A DNA stretch of 64,000 nucleotides from Bacillota bacterium (GTDB lineage Bacteria; Bacillota; Clostridia; Lachnospirales; Lachnospiraceae): NCBI GenBank assembly GCA_023437715.1, contig JAEZFK010000024.1:1-64000 (forward strand), written 5' to 3'. The translations under genes were made by a program, and so were the position numbers. The notes under the pieces are model-generated. The model did not search any database and was not told where the DNA came from. It saw only the letters and a program-made list of their open reading frames with translations. Below are positions 15,819 to 24,686 of this stretch, piece by piece. Numbering within the stretch: position 1 is the stretch's first letter; the number at the start of each line of letters is the position of its first letter.

Positions 15819-16768
15819 TTATGAGCAGGCTCAATAAGAATTTCTGGCATAAGCACGGGCATACGGTCCTCATCTATGGGTTCCTTTTTGCGCTGATGAT
15901 ATTTGTCAGCATGTTCAACCAGGACTTTTTCACAACCGGGAATTTTAAGAACCTTTTACGGTCCTCCTTTCCACTGATTATGGTGGCCCTGGGGCAGACT
16001 CTTATTATTTTGACGGGAGGAATCGATTTATCCTTAGGAGGAATCGTGGCTCTTTGCAACGTACTGTGCGTACTTGTAATGAATCCGGATTCTGCCCTGG
16101 GATTTCTGCCGGCCCTGGGAGCAGCCCTTTTGGTAGGGCTCTTGTGCGGGGCTGTCAACGGGCTTCTGGTTACCAGAGGGCGGCTGGCCCCAATCATTGT
16201 GACCATCGCCACCACAGCCGTGTTCGACGGCCTGGCCCTGCTCCTCATGCCAAATCCCGGCGGTTCCGTTCACCGGGGGTTTGCTAAATTTTTAACTAGA
16301 GGCTGGGCAGGTCTCACTCCCTTTTTGCTGTTTCTTGCAATCCTTTTTCTCATCCGCAGCCTGGCGGGCAGCACCCCCTATGGCAAGGCCCTGCGGGCCA
16401 TCGGCGGAAATGAGAATGCGGCTTATTCCACAGGCATCAAGGTGGAACGGGTGAAATTCCTGGCTTACTGCCTGGCAGGGCTTCTCTGCGCGGCAGCAGG
16501 CATCTTTTTAAGCGCCCAGATGAACTCGGCGGATGCCACTATCGGAAAAAATTACGCCATGAATGCCATAACTGCTTCCGTAGTGGGCGGTACGGCCATG
16601 ACCGGAGCAGTGGGAGATCCCCTTGGGACCATTGCCGGAGTATTCATCATTTCAATCATCAACAATATGCTGAACTTATTCGGCGTTTCTTCCTTTTACC
16701 AGTTTATATGCCAGGGTCTCATATTGATTGCCGCACTTTCCATCAGTGCGGTACATAAGCGGCGTTAG
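15815..16768 (+). CDS. Sugar ABC transporter permease (RbsC-like), first copy
   Basis: This 317-residue polytopic membrane protein starts within the stop codon of the ATPase gene (ATGA overlap). It has the BPD_transp_2 pattern, including QTLIILTGGIDLSLGGIVAL near residue 60 and GGNENAAYSTGIKV, followed by hydrophobic helices to the end. It pairs with a second, related permease encoded just downstream, suggesting a heterodimeric channel. The alternative start two codons later (15821) would alter only the extreme N-terminus. Confidence 0.9.
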   Translation: MIMSRLNKNFWHKHGHTVLIYGFLFALMIFVSMFNQDFFTTGNFKNLLRSSFPLIMVALGQTLIILTGGIDLSLGGIVALCNVLCVLVMNPDSALGFLPALGAALLVGLLCGAVNGLLVTRGRLAPIIVTIATTAVFDGLALLLMPNPGGSVHRGFAKFLTRGWAGLTPFLLFLAILFLIRSLAGSTPYGKALRAIGGNENAAYSTGIKVERVKFLAYCLAGLLCAAAGIFLSAQMNSADATIGKNYAMNAITASVVGGTAMTGAVGDPLGTIAGVFIISIINNMLNLFGVSSFYQFICQGLILIAALSISAVHKRR

Positions 16769-16804
16769 GGCTGTTGGTGGAAGGACAAAAGGAAGGACAG
16801 GTGA

Positions 16805-17791
16805 ATGACTGTGGAAACATACAGCAACAGACAGGCGGTGAAGATGAGCCTGATAAAAAATGGATTTGGAAATGCACAGGTAATGGTGTATATTATACTT
16901 ATGGCCCTTTTGATCGCGGCCCAGATGATTTCCCCGGGCTACTTGAAGCCGACCCATATAGCAGGAATCCTGCGTCTGGCTTCTTTCATGGGAATTGCGG
17001 CCATCGGACAGAACTTGACCATTCTGACCGGAGGAATTGATTTATCCATTGCCAATACCATCACCTTTGCTAACGTGATTGCTGCCCAGATCATGATGGG
17101 CAGGAACGAGAATATGCCGGCGGCCATTGTAGCGGTGCTGGCGGTGGGAATCGCTGTGGGCCTGATGAACGGAGTGGGAATCTACTGGCTGAAGATCCCG
17201 CCCTTTATCATGACCCTGGGGGTAGGAACTGTGATTCAGGGAATCTTTTTAATTTATACGAAAGGAGCCCCAAAGGGAAATGCAGCGCCCCTGCTGAAAG
17301 CAATTTGCGGCCAAAGCCTGGTGGGGATTGTGTCAGGAATCGTCCTGATCTGGGCTCTTATGGCGGTCATCGCCATCCTTGTGCTGAAGAAGACCCCATA
17401 TGGAAGAAAGCTCTATTCCGTGGGGATCAATGAGCAGGCAGCCAGGTTCTCCGGCATTCATACCGGGCGGGTCATATTCTCCGTTTACCTGATTTCAGCG
17501 GTGATTGCGGCCATATCGGGATTTCTTCTGGTGGGCTATACGGGAACCAGCTTTCTGGATGTGGGAACCAGCTATAATACGAAGACTATTGCGGCTGTCA
17601 TCATAGGCGGGACAGCCATTACAGGCGGCAAAGGCGGCTATGCGGGAACCATTGCAGGTGCGGTAATCATGACTATCCTGGAGGATTTCCTCACTATAGT
17701 CAGCATCCCGGAGGCAGGCCGTCAGATCATGCAGGGTGTAATTATCGTGCTCCTGGTGCTGCTCTACAGCAGGGAGAGGCATAAAAAATAG
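16805..17791 (+). CDS. Sugar ABC transporter permease (RbsC-like), second copy
   Basis: This 328-residue membrane protein is a paralogue of the preceding permease, sharing QNLTILTGGIDLSIAN and GTAITGGKGGYAGTIAGAV. Two permease genes in one CUT2 operon usually form a heterodimer. It is separated from the first by 36 bp and preceded by an AGGAAGGACAGG-like ribosome site. The C-terminus RERHKK is basic and probably cytoplasmic. Confidence 0.9.
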   Translation: MTVETYSNRQAVKMSLIKNGFGNAQVMVYIILMALLIAAQMISPGYLKPTHIAGILRLASFMGIAAIGQNLTILTGGIDLSIANTITFANVIAAQIMMGRNENMPAAIVAVLAVGIAVGLMNGVGIYWLKIPPFIMTLGVGTVIQGIFLIYTKGAPKGNAAPLLKAICGQSLVGIVSGIVLIWALMAVIAILVLKKTPYGRKLYSVGINEQAARFSGIHTGRVIFSVYLISAVIAAISGFLLVGYTGTSFLDVGTSYNTKTIAAVIIGGTAITGGKGGYAGTIAGAVIMTILEDFLTIVSIPEAGRQIMQGVIIVLLVLLYSRERHKK

Positions 17792-17812
17792 AAGCGTGGA
17801 GGTGCGGGTGAG

Positions 17813-19102
17813 ATGAAGGATGGGTTTCATAACTTAAAAGAATACGGCGCAGGAACGGAATACGGTGTTCTGGAGGAGAAAGAGATTATAAACGTTCTTG
17901 AGGGAGTGGTTAAGGAGCTCCCCCAGGCGGACCGCATCCTTCTGGTGCCGCCGGATATCACCCGGCGCTACTCTTACGCCGGCCCGGCGACGGCATACTT
18001 CTACCATGAGCTGAGCCGGGCGGCCAGGGTGGAGATCATGCCTGCCCTGGGGACTCATAGGGCCATGACCAGGGAGGAGCAGATACTGCTCTTCGGCCCG
18101 GATATTCCGGAAGAGGCATATCTTTACCACGACTGGAGGCGGGACACGGTAAAGATCGGTACCGTTCCTGCGGAATTTATCAGCCAGGTGTCCGGCGGCC
18201 GGTGGACCAAGGCAATGGAAGCGGAGACGGACCGCCGCCTGATGGACGGCACCTATGATCTGGTGATTTCCTTAGGGCAGGTGGTGCCTCACGAAGTCAT
18301 CGGCATGGCCAACTACACGAAGAATATCCTGGTGGGATTAGGCGGCCGGGGTATGATCAATGACAGCCATTTAATGGGGGCTGTCTGTGGTATGGAACGG
18401 ATCATAGGCAATATCGACTCTCCGGTCCGGGCGGTTTTCGACTATGCACAGGAGCATTTTCTGAAGAATATTCCTCTGGTGTATCTTCTGACCGTGACCG
18501 GGCAGGAGAAAGAAAAGACCGCTGTATATGGTATCTTTGCCGGTACCTCAAGACATGTGTTTGAGGAGGCGGGAAAGCTGGCAATGAAGCGGAATATCAT
18601 CTATGTGCCCAAGCCCATGAAAAAGGTGGTGGCTTATCTGGAGCCGGGGGAATTTTCCACCGCCTGGGTGGGAAACAAGTCCATCTACAGGACCCGCATG
18701 ATGATTGAAGACGGAGGAGAGCTTCTTGTCATTGCTCCCGGGCTTAAGGGCTTCGGAGAAAATGAAGAGGTGGACAGGCTGTTGCGCAAATACGGCTATC
18801 GGGGAACAGAGTACACCATGGACTTAGTACGAAAGGGCGTCTTTGAGCAGACCGGTATGGCGCCGGCCCACATGATCCACAGCTCTTCCGAAGGCCGTTT
18901 TACCATTACCTATGCGGTAGATCCGAAGAACATCTCCCCGGAGGAGATGAGACAGGTGGGCTATGAGTACATGGATGTCAGAGAAGCCTTGGCACGTTAT
19001 CCCATGGACCGGCTTAAGGAAGGACTTCAGGTGATGGAGGATGGGGAGGAAATCTACGTGGTGAAGAATCCGGCCCTTGGACTTTGGAAAGTGAGCCCGT
19101 AA
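17813..19102 (+). CDS. LarA-family nickel-pincer-nucleotide enzyme (DUF2088), putative 2-hydroxyacid racemase/epimerase
   Basis: This 429-residue protein matches the lactate racemase LarA fold. The key residues align in spacing. PPDITR (Asp48, Arg51) corresponds to the substrate and phosphate site. His82 in GTHRAM corresponds to catalytic His108 of LarA. His160, Lys170 and His186 have exactly the 10- and 16-residue spacing of LarA His174, Lys184 and His200, the nickel and cofactor-tethering ligands. It would therefore carry the nickel-pincer cofactor, made by LarB, LarC and LarE, which are not in this window. As the last gene of a sugar-type ABC operon, it is probably an epimerase of an imported hydroxy acid or sugar acid rather than lactate racemase. 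Confidence 0.82.
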   Translation: MKDGFHNLKEYGAGTEYGVLEEKEIINVLEGVVKELPQADRILLVPPDITRRYSYAGPATAYFYHELSRAARVEIMPALGTHRAMTREEQILLFGPDIPEEAYLYHDWRRDTVKIGTVPAEFISQVSGGRWTKAMEAETDRRLMDGTYDLVISLGQVVPHEVIGMANYTKNILVGLGGRGMINDSHLMGAVCGMERIIGNIDSPVRAVFDYAQEHFLKNIPLVYLLTVTGQEKEKTAVYGIFAGTSRHVFEEAGKLAMKRNIIYVPKPMKKVVAYLEPGEFSTAWVGNKSIYRTRMMIEDGGELLVIAPGLKGFGENEEVDRLLRKYGYRGTEYTMDLVRKGVFEQTGMAPAHMIHSSSEGRFTITYAVDPKNISPEEMRQVGYEYMDVREALARYPMDRLKEGLQVMEDGEEIYVVKNPALGLWKVSP

Positions 19103-19303
19103 TTTTTCTGCAGATTACAGGTAAAAGATTTATTGTACAAATCAAAAGAAAACTCTATTATATATAGAAGAAATCCCATGGAAATTCCAGGCTCTCTCAT
19201 CTTTCCCAGAGATTTTCGGTGATTATAATATATTTATCATCCGGAAATGGGGAAGACGGGGGAGCTATTATTTTACGCAAGAATAAAGAAAGAATATCGT
19301 AAG

Positions 19304-19333
19304 TTGACGGTCAAGGCCTCCTCAGGATATAAT
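19304..19333 (+). promoter_or_regulatory. Sigma-A-like promoter of the cell-wall-binding protein gene
   Basis: TTGACG (19304-19309) and TATAAT (19328-19333) are 18 bp apart, about 70 bp upstream of the start codon at 19404. The rest of the 19103-19403 spacer is AT-rich and shows no other feature I can support. Confidence 0.75.
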
Positions 19334-19403
19334 GTAAGAAATAGAAGAAGATGACTGATTTGCCATATTACTCTAAATTGGAAAAAAAGGGGAGGTAATT
19401 TTT

Positions 19404-20636
19404 ATGAAGCATTTGAAAAAGTTGGCTGTACTGGCCTCTGCGATAGCTCTGCTGGGGGTCAGCATTCCATTTGCAGCATTGGGAGCTACAGTAAAAACCA
19501 TTTCGTCGGTTACCATATATGCGGGACTGGAAGATATTGAGTCAGGGGAGACCCTGCCGTCTGAGACTTCTTTCAGCACCACGGGATCCACAGGGAATTA
19601 CGTTTATACCAATAATGATAAGTATGAGGTGTCGGACCTTGACTGGGTCACATCCGACAGCAAGGAAATGAAGATAGGCTCTGAGCCCAAGATAAAAGTG
19701 ACCTTAAGGGCTACCGATTCTGATGAATATGCCTTTAAGGGAGGCTACCAGTCCAGCAACGTTTCCATCAAGGGTGGAACCTTTGTATCCGCCAGCCGGT
19801 CGGGAACGGACACCCTTTATGTCACCTTTACCTTTAAGCCGGTAAAGGGCACCTATGAGGCTCCTGAGGATGCCTACTGGAGAGACTCCGGTTACGGCAA
19901 TGCCAAGTGGAGTTCTGTGGATGACAGTTCTGATGCCTATGACGTTTATTTATACAAGGGAAGCACCATTGTGAAAAAGGTGGAAGGGCTTAAGGCAACC
20001 AGTTATAACTTTTACCCCTATATGACAAAGGCAGGGACCTACAGCTTTAAGGTCCGCACGGTGCCCTATACGGACAGCGAAAAGAAATATGGAAAGAGCA
20101 GCGACTGGACAGAGTCTGACGAGGTATATCTGCCGGAGGAAAAGGTTTCCGACGGAAGCGGCCAGGATAACGGAACTCCGGCATCAAACAATCAGGTTGG
20201 CTGGATTAAGAATGGAAATTCCTGGTATTACCGCTATCCCGATGGCAGCTACCAGAAAAACAGCTGGGCAAGGATCAACAACAAGTGGTATTTATTTGAC
20301 AACAGCGGGGCTATGGCAATCGGCTGGCAGCAGAGAAATAATTTATGGTACTATTTAAACAATGACGGGACCATGGTGACCGGCTGGATCAAGTCCAATA
20401 ACAAATGGTATTACATGAATCCATCCACCACAAGCGGGGTGGAAGGAGCCATGGCTACCGGCTGGATCAATTACAATAATAAATGGTATTATGCGGATTC
20501 CAACGGAGCCATGCTGGAAGGCTGGCAGCAGGTTGGCGGAAACTGGTATTATTTCTATCCGGGTGATGGTTCCAAGGCTGTGAACACTACCATTAACGGA
20601 TTCCCGGTAGACGGGAACGGTGTATGGAAAAAATAG
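19404..20636 (+). CDS. Secreted protein with C-terminal cell-wall-binding (choline-binding-like) repeats
   Basis: This 410-residue protein has a signal peptide (basic KHLKK, hydrophobic core, likely cleavage after AALGA near residue 28). A beta-rich N-terminal region runs to about residue 150 and a fibronectin-like segment to about 250. Roughly six tandem CW_binding_1 repeats of the WYY-N-GxMxTGW type follow, from about residue 265 (NSWYYRYPDGSYQKNSWA, then NKWYLFDNSGAMAIGW). Such repeats hold proteins on the cell surface non-covalently. No hydrolase domain is evident, so it may be structural or an adhesin. It is paralogous to the next gene. Confidence 0.85.
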   Translation: MKHLKKLAVLASAIALLGVSIPFAALGATVKTISSVTIYAGLEDIESGETLPSETSFSTTGSTGNYVYTNNDKYEVSDLDWVTSDSKEMKIGSEPKIKVTLRATDSDEYAFKGGYQSSNVSIKGGTFVSASRSGTDTLYVTFTFKPVKGTYEAPEDAYWRDSGYGNAKWSSVDDSSDAYDVYLYKGSTIVKKVEGLKATSYNFYPYMTKAGTYSFKVRTVPYTDSEKKYGKSSDWTESDEVYLPEEKVSDGSGQDNGTPASNNQVGWIKNGNSWYYRYPDGSYQKNSWARINNKWYLFDNSGAMAIGWQQRNNLWYYLNNDGTMVTGWIKSNNKWYYMNPSTTSGVEGAMATGWINYNNKWYYADSNGAMLEGWQQVGGNWYYFYPGDGSKAVNTTINGFPVDGNGVWKK

Positions 20637-20731
20637 GAAACATAAGGTAAGAGCCGGAAGCAGGGAGCCGGAAGTCCCGGAGCTCCGGAGGGCAAGCCGG
20701 CAGGATGCGACGAGAAAGGAAGTAAGTGCAG

Positions 20732-21757
20732 ATGAAATGGATGCAGGGGAAAAGAAACTGGCTGGTTCTTTTGTGTGCAGTCATGGTTTGGGGGCTGAGT
20801 ATGACGGCGTCTGCTTCGGGAAGTCTGAAGATTACGCTGGATAGCGGGAGCAAAAGTGACTGGACGGAGGAAATACAGGCTCCGACGGTTACGGTCAATT
20901 ATTCGGAAGAGAGCCCGGAATGGAGCAAATCTGTGGATAAATGGGAGCCGGGAAAAAAGGTCACCGGCACAGTCCGGGTCCCCGGCGTTTACACCAGATC
21001 AGAGTGCAGTATTAGCGGCGGAGCCATTGTTTCCGTAAGTCCGGAGGATGACGAAACCGTAATAAAGTTTTCCTATATTCCTGTGGCAAAGCTGGGAGTC
21101 CCGGAAAAAGCGGGCTGGAGCGACAGCACAAAGACAAAGGCTTCCTGGAAGAAGGTTCCTTTTGCATCCAGATATCAGGTGGTTCTCTACAAGGAAGGCG
21201 GAATCTGGGCCAAGAGCCTGACCACCGCTTCCACCACCGTAGATCTTTTGCAGTACATGGAGGATGGCAGTAAATATTATTATACCGTAAAGGCGATCTT
21301 AAAGGATTCCTCGGAAGAGGATTATTTAAAGGACGGCGATGCCATTGAATCTGATGATTCCGTGGTTCAGGAGCTGGGAGATACCTCCGGCACCTGGGCG
21401 GAATATACCACCGGGAAAAAATACCGGGGGGAAGACGGAAACTACGTTACAAGCATGTGGAAGATGATAAGCGGGAAATGGTACTATTTTAACGCTGACG
21501 GATATGCGGCTACAGGCTGGAAGTATCTGGACGGAAAATGGTATTACATGGAAGCAGATGCCCATATGGTGACCGGCTGGCAGCAGTTAGACGGAAAATG
21601 GTATTATCTTAATGACGACGGAGAGATGATGACCGGCTGGATACAGCCTCAGCCCGGAAAGTGGTATTACCTTTACAGCGACGGCACCATGGCGGAGAAT
21701 ACAAAGGTGGACGGCGGTTATCAGGTAGACAGTACCGGACTCTGGGTACAGCAATAG
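20732..21757 (+). CDS. Secreted cell-wall-binding repeat protein, paralogue of the upstream gene
   Basis: This 341-residue protein shares the architecture of its neighbour: a signal peptide (WLVLLCAVMVWGLSMTASA), a beta-rich region with CSISGGAIVSVSPEDDE, a fibronectin-like segment (KAGWSDSTKTKASWKKVP pattern) and about five C-terminal CW repeats (GKWYYFNADGYAATGWKYL). The ATG at 20732 lies 9 nt after AGGAAG; a GTG at 20726 is also possible. The pair probably arose by tandem duplication and is transcribed together. No catalytic domain was recognised. Confidence 0.82.
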   Translation: MKWMQGKRNWLVLLCAVMVWGLSMTASASGSLKITLDSGSKSDWTEEIQAPTVTVNYSEESPEWSKSVDKWEPGKKVTGTVRVPGVYTRSECSISGGAIVSVSPEDDETVIKFSYIPVAKLGVPEKAGWSDSTKTKASWKKVPFASRYQVVLYKEGGIWAKSLTTASTTVDLLQYMEDGSKYYYTVKAILKDSSEEDYLKDGDAIESDDSVVQELGDTSGTWAEYTTGKKYRGEDGNYVTSMWKMISGKWYYFNADGYAATGWKYLDGKWYYMEADAHMVTGWQQLDGKWYYLNDDGEMMTGWIQPQPGKWYYLYSDGTMAENTKVDGGYQVDSTGLWVQQ

Positions 21758-21766
21758 AAAATAATG

Positions 21767-21798
21767 TGGTACGGGTGGAAGCATCCGTACCATTTTTT
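21767..21798 (+). terminator. Intrinsic terminator of the cell-wall-binding gene pair
   Basis: An 8-bp stem TGGTACGG/CCGTACCA (21767-21774 with 21785-21792) is followed by TTTTTT, just after the stop codon. Confidence 0.88.
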
Positions 21799-21887
21799 AC
21801 GTGATGGGCCAGCCGGGAGGATATGGGGGCGTTTGACTGAATTTTATTAATCAGTTACTGTTATTTGCAAAAAATCCGCTCCGATGC

Positions 21888-21916
21888 TTGACTGTTGCCG
21901 AATATTCAACTAAAAT
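21888..21916 (+). promoter_or_regulatory. Promoter of the ecfA1-ecfA2-ecfT-truA operon
   Basis: TTGACT (21888-21893) and TAAAAT (21911-21916) are 17 bp apart, about 45 bp upstream of the ecfA1 start codon. Confidence 0.7.
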
Positions 21917-21960
21917 GATGTGGCATATGGATGTTTGAACTAATAGAAGAAAGGCCTATT

Positions 21961-22956
21961 ATGGGAATAATAAAAACCTCGAAACTGATCTTTGATTATA
22001 TCAGAAAAGATGAAGAAGAAAACATTGAAGAAATAAAGCGCGCCATTGACGGGATCAGCCTGGAAATAGAAGCGGGACAGTTTGTCGCGGTTTTAGGACA
22101 CAACGGTTCCGGAAAATCTACCTTTGCAAAACAGCTGGATGCCATTTTGCTTCCCACAGAAGGGACCGTATGGGTTCAGGGCCTTGACACTTCTCAGGAA
22201 GAGAACTTATGGGAAGTGCGCAAAAAGACGGGAATGGTTTTCCAGAATCCGGACAATCAGATCATCGGAAATATTGTGGAAGAGGATGTGGGATTCGGGC
22301 CTGAAAACCTGGGGGTTCCCACAGAGGATATCTGGAAGCGGGTGGATGAAAGTCTGGAAAGCGTGGGAATGGCCGCTTACCGTTTAAAATCCCCTAATAA
22401 GCTTTCCGGAGGCCAGAAGCAGAGAGTTGCCATTGCAGGCGTTATGGCTATGCGGCCCCAGTGCATCGTCCTGGACGAGCCAACGGCCATGCTGGACCCT
22501 AACGGTCGGAAAGAGGTGGTGAGGACCGTCCGGGAGTTAAACCGGAAAGAAGGCATTACCGTAATCCTCATTACCCACTATATGGAAGAGGTCACAGATG
22601 CGGACCGGGTCATTGTCATGGATGACGGGAAAGTGGTCATGGACGGGACTCCAAAGGAGATATTTTCCAGGGTTGAGGAACTGAAATCCTACCGGCTGGA
22701 TGTGCCTCAGGTGACGGAACTGGCTTATGAGCTGCAAAAAGGCGGCGTGGACTTACCCGATGGCATACTGACTCTGGAAGAGCTGATGAAATATCTGCTT
22801 CCCATGTTTGCAGAGCGTTTCCCCGGGAAAGTAACCCTGGGAGAAGCGGTTCAGGGAAACCCTCCATTGGAGAATGAGGCGGAGGAAAGTGTTGTGCCGG
22901 AGAATGGAACGCCGGAAAACCCAGCTCCGGGGAATGGAGTGAGCGATGGCAATTAA
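21961..22956 (+). CDS. ecfA1: ECF transporter ATPase EcfA1
   Basis: This 331-residue ABC ATPase has Walker A GHNGSGKST, Q-loop MVFQNPDNQIIG, signature KLSGGQKQRVAIAG and Walker B CIVLDEPTAMLD, all typical of energy-coupling-factor A1. With EcfA2 and EcfT it forms the shared module that powers uptake of vitamins and cofactors through interchangeable S components, none of which is encoded here. The ATG at 21961 follows GAAAGG at good spacing, and the ORF-opening ATG at 21931 lacks a site. The last 45 residues form a Pro/Glu/Asn-rich tail (PENGTPENPAPGNGVSDGN) beyond the usual end. Confidence 0.93.
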   Translation: MGIIKTSKLIFDYIRKDEEENIEEIKRAIDGISLEIEAGQFVAVLGHNGSGKSTFAKQLDAILLPTEGTVWVQGLDTSQEENLWEVRKKTGMVFQNPDNQIIGNIVEEDVGFGPENLGVPTEDIWKRVDESLESVGMAAYRLKSPNKLSGGQKQRVAIAGVMAMRPQCIVLDEPTAMLDPNGRKEVVRTVRELNRKEGITVILITHYMEEVTDADRVIVMDDGKVVMDGTPKEIFSRVEELKSYRLDVPQVTELAYELQKGGVDLPDGILTLEELMKYLLPMFAERFPGKVTLGEAVQGNPPLENEAEESVVPENGTPENPAPGNGVSDGN

Positions 22957-23839
22957 AGCAGAGCATTTAAATTATATATACGGACAGGGCACAGCCTTTG
23001 AGCAGCACGCTTTAAAGGAGGTGAATCTGGAAATCGGAGACGGGGAATTTGTGGGCTTAATCGGCCATACCGGTTCCGGCAAGTCTACCCTGATTCAGCA
23101 TTTAAACGGCTTAATCAGGGCCACGGACGGCGTCATCTATTATAATGGAAAAAACATTTATGAGGAAAAATATGATATGCGGGCCTTACGGAATCATGTA
23201 GGTCTTGTATTTCAGTATCCGGAGCATCAGCTGTTTGAAGTCGATGTGTTTAAGGATGTCTGCTTTGGGCCTAAGAATCAGGGCCTTTCCAAGGAAGAAG
23301 TGGAGGAGAGGGCCAGACAGGCCCTGACCATGGTGGGGCTTGACGAAAGCTTTTACAAGCAGTCTCCCTTTGAGCTTTCCGGCGGCCAGAAGCGGCGGGT
23401 GGCCATTGCAGGCGTCCTGGCCATGATGCCGGATGTGCTGATTTTAGACGAGCCTACCGCAGGCCTGGACCCCAAGGGACGGGATGAGATTCTGGACCAG
23501 ATTGGGAGACTTCACCGGGAAAAGCATATGACCATCATTCTGGTTTCCCACAGCATGGAGGACATTGCCCGGTATGTGGACCGGATTCTTGTCATGAATC
23601 ATGGGGAAAAGGTTTTTGACGGCACGCCCAAGGAGGTGTTCAGGCACTATAAGGAGCTGGAAGCCATGGGCCTGGCGGCTCCCCAGATCACCTATGTGGT
23701 TCACACCCTGCGGGAACACGGGGTTCCCATTGATGACGATATCACAACGGTGGAGGAAGCAAGGGACGGAATTTTAAAGCTTCTGGATAAACCTGCTTAT
23801 GCCCAGAAAGCGTGGGCAGGAAAGAGGAAATTATGCTGA
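22946..23839 (+). CDS. ecfA2: ECF transporter ATPase EcfA2
   Basis: This 297-residue ABC ATPase has Walker A GHTGSGKST, the EcfA2-type Q-loop LVFQYPEHQLFE, signature ELSGGQKRRVAIAG and Walker B LILDEPTAGLD. It overlaps ecfA1 by 11 bp, indicating coupled translation and the expected 1:1 heterodimer. It is a cytoplasmic protein docked on EcfT. Confidence 0.95.
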   Translation: MAIKAEHLNYIYGQGTAFEQHALKEVNLEIGDGEFVGLIGHTGSGKSTLIQHLNGLIRATDGVIYYNGKNIYEEKYDMRALRNHVGLVFQYPEHQLFEVDVFKDVCFGPKNQGLSKEEVEERARQALTMVGLDESFYKQSPFELSGGQKRRVAIAGVLAMMPDVLILDEPTAGLDPKGRDEILDQIGRLHREKHMTIILVSHSMEDIARYVDRILVMNHGEKVFDGTPKEVFRHYKELEAMGLAAPQITYVVHTLREHGVPIDDDITTVEEARDGILKLLDKPAYAQKAWAGKRKLC

Positions 23840-24633
23840 AAGATATTACTTTGGGACAGTATTACCCGGTGGACTCAGTGCTTCACCGGCTGGACCCGCG
23901 GACAAAGCTGTTTGGGACAATGGTTTTTATCATATCCCTTTTTATTGCAAATGACATACGAGCCTATCTGGCCGCCACCCTGTTTCTGGCTCTGGCGATC
24001 CGGTTAAGCCATGTTCCTTTTAAATTCATGGTGCGGGGATTAAAGGCCATTATATTTCTGCTTTTAATCAGCGTCAGCTTTAATCTTTTTCTGACTCCGG
24101 GAGAAGCGCTTTTCAAGCTGGGCTTTTTGAAAATAACGAGAGAAGGCGTGAGAGTGGCCTGCTTCATGGGAGTAAGGCTTATTTACCTGGTTGTTGGGTC
24201 CTCCATCATGACCCTTACCACAACGCCCAACCAGCTGACCGACGGGCTGGAAAAGAGCCTTGGTGTCTTAAAGAAGGTGGGAGTGCCTGTTCATGAGGTA
24301 TCCATGATGATGTCCATTGCCCTGAGGTTCATCCCCATTCTGGTGGAAGAAACCGATAAGATCATGAAAGCCCAGATGGCAAGAGGAGCCGATTTTGAAA
24401 CAGGGAACTTAATCCAGAAAGCAAAGAACATGATCCCCCTTCTGGTCCCTCTGTTCATTTCCGCCTTCCGCCGTGCTACGGATCTTGCCATGGCCATGGA
24501 AGCCAGATGTTACCGGGGCGGTGAGGGCAGAACGAAAATGAAGCCGCTTAAATACGGAAAGCGGGACGGGATTACCTATGGGGTATATTTTGCATATCTG
24601 GCAATCATTATCTTTTTTCGGGTGATGAAGTAA
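23833..24633 (+). CDS. ecfT: ECF transporter transmembrane protein EcfT
   Basis: This 266-residue integral membrane protein starts MLKDITLGQYYPVDSVLHRLDP, the standard EcfT N-terminus, from an ATG after AAGAGG and overlapping the ecfA2 stop by 7 bp. It has about five hydrophobic segments. Near residues 183-188 it carries the Ala-Arg-Gly coupling motif (QMARGADFE) and near 225 a second Arg motif (MEARCYRGG), which contact the two ATPases. A GTG seven codons upstream is a less likely start. Confidence 0.94.
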   Translation: MLKDITLGQYYPVDSVLHRLDPRTKLFGTMVFIISLFIANDIRAYLAATLFLALAIRLSHVPFKFMVRGLKAIIFLLLISVSFNLFLTPGEALFKLGFLKITREGVRVACFMGVRLIYLVVGSSIMTLTTTPNQLTDGLEKSLGVLKKVGVPVHEVSMMMSIALRFIPILVEETDKIMKAQMARGADFETGNLIQKAKNMIPLLVPLFISAFRRATDLAMAMEARCYRGGEGRTKMKPLKYGKRDGITYGVYFAYLAIIIFFRVMK

Positions 24634-24686
24634 AGAACTGACAGAAATCCATGAAACAGGGGAAAGAAGTACGGAAAGAGGAGAGT

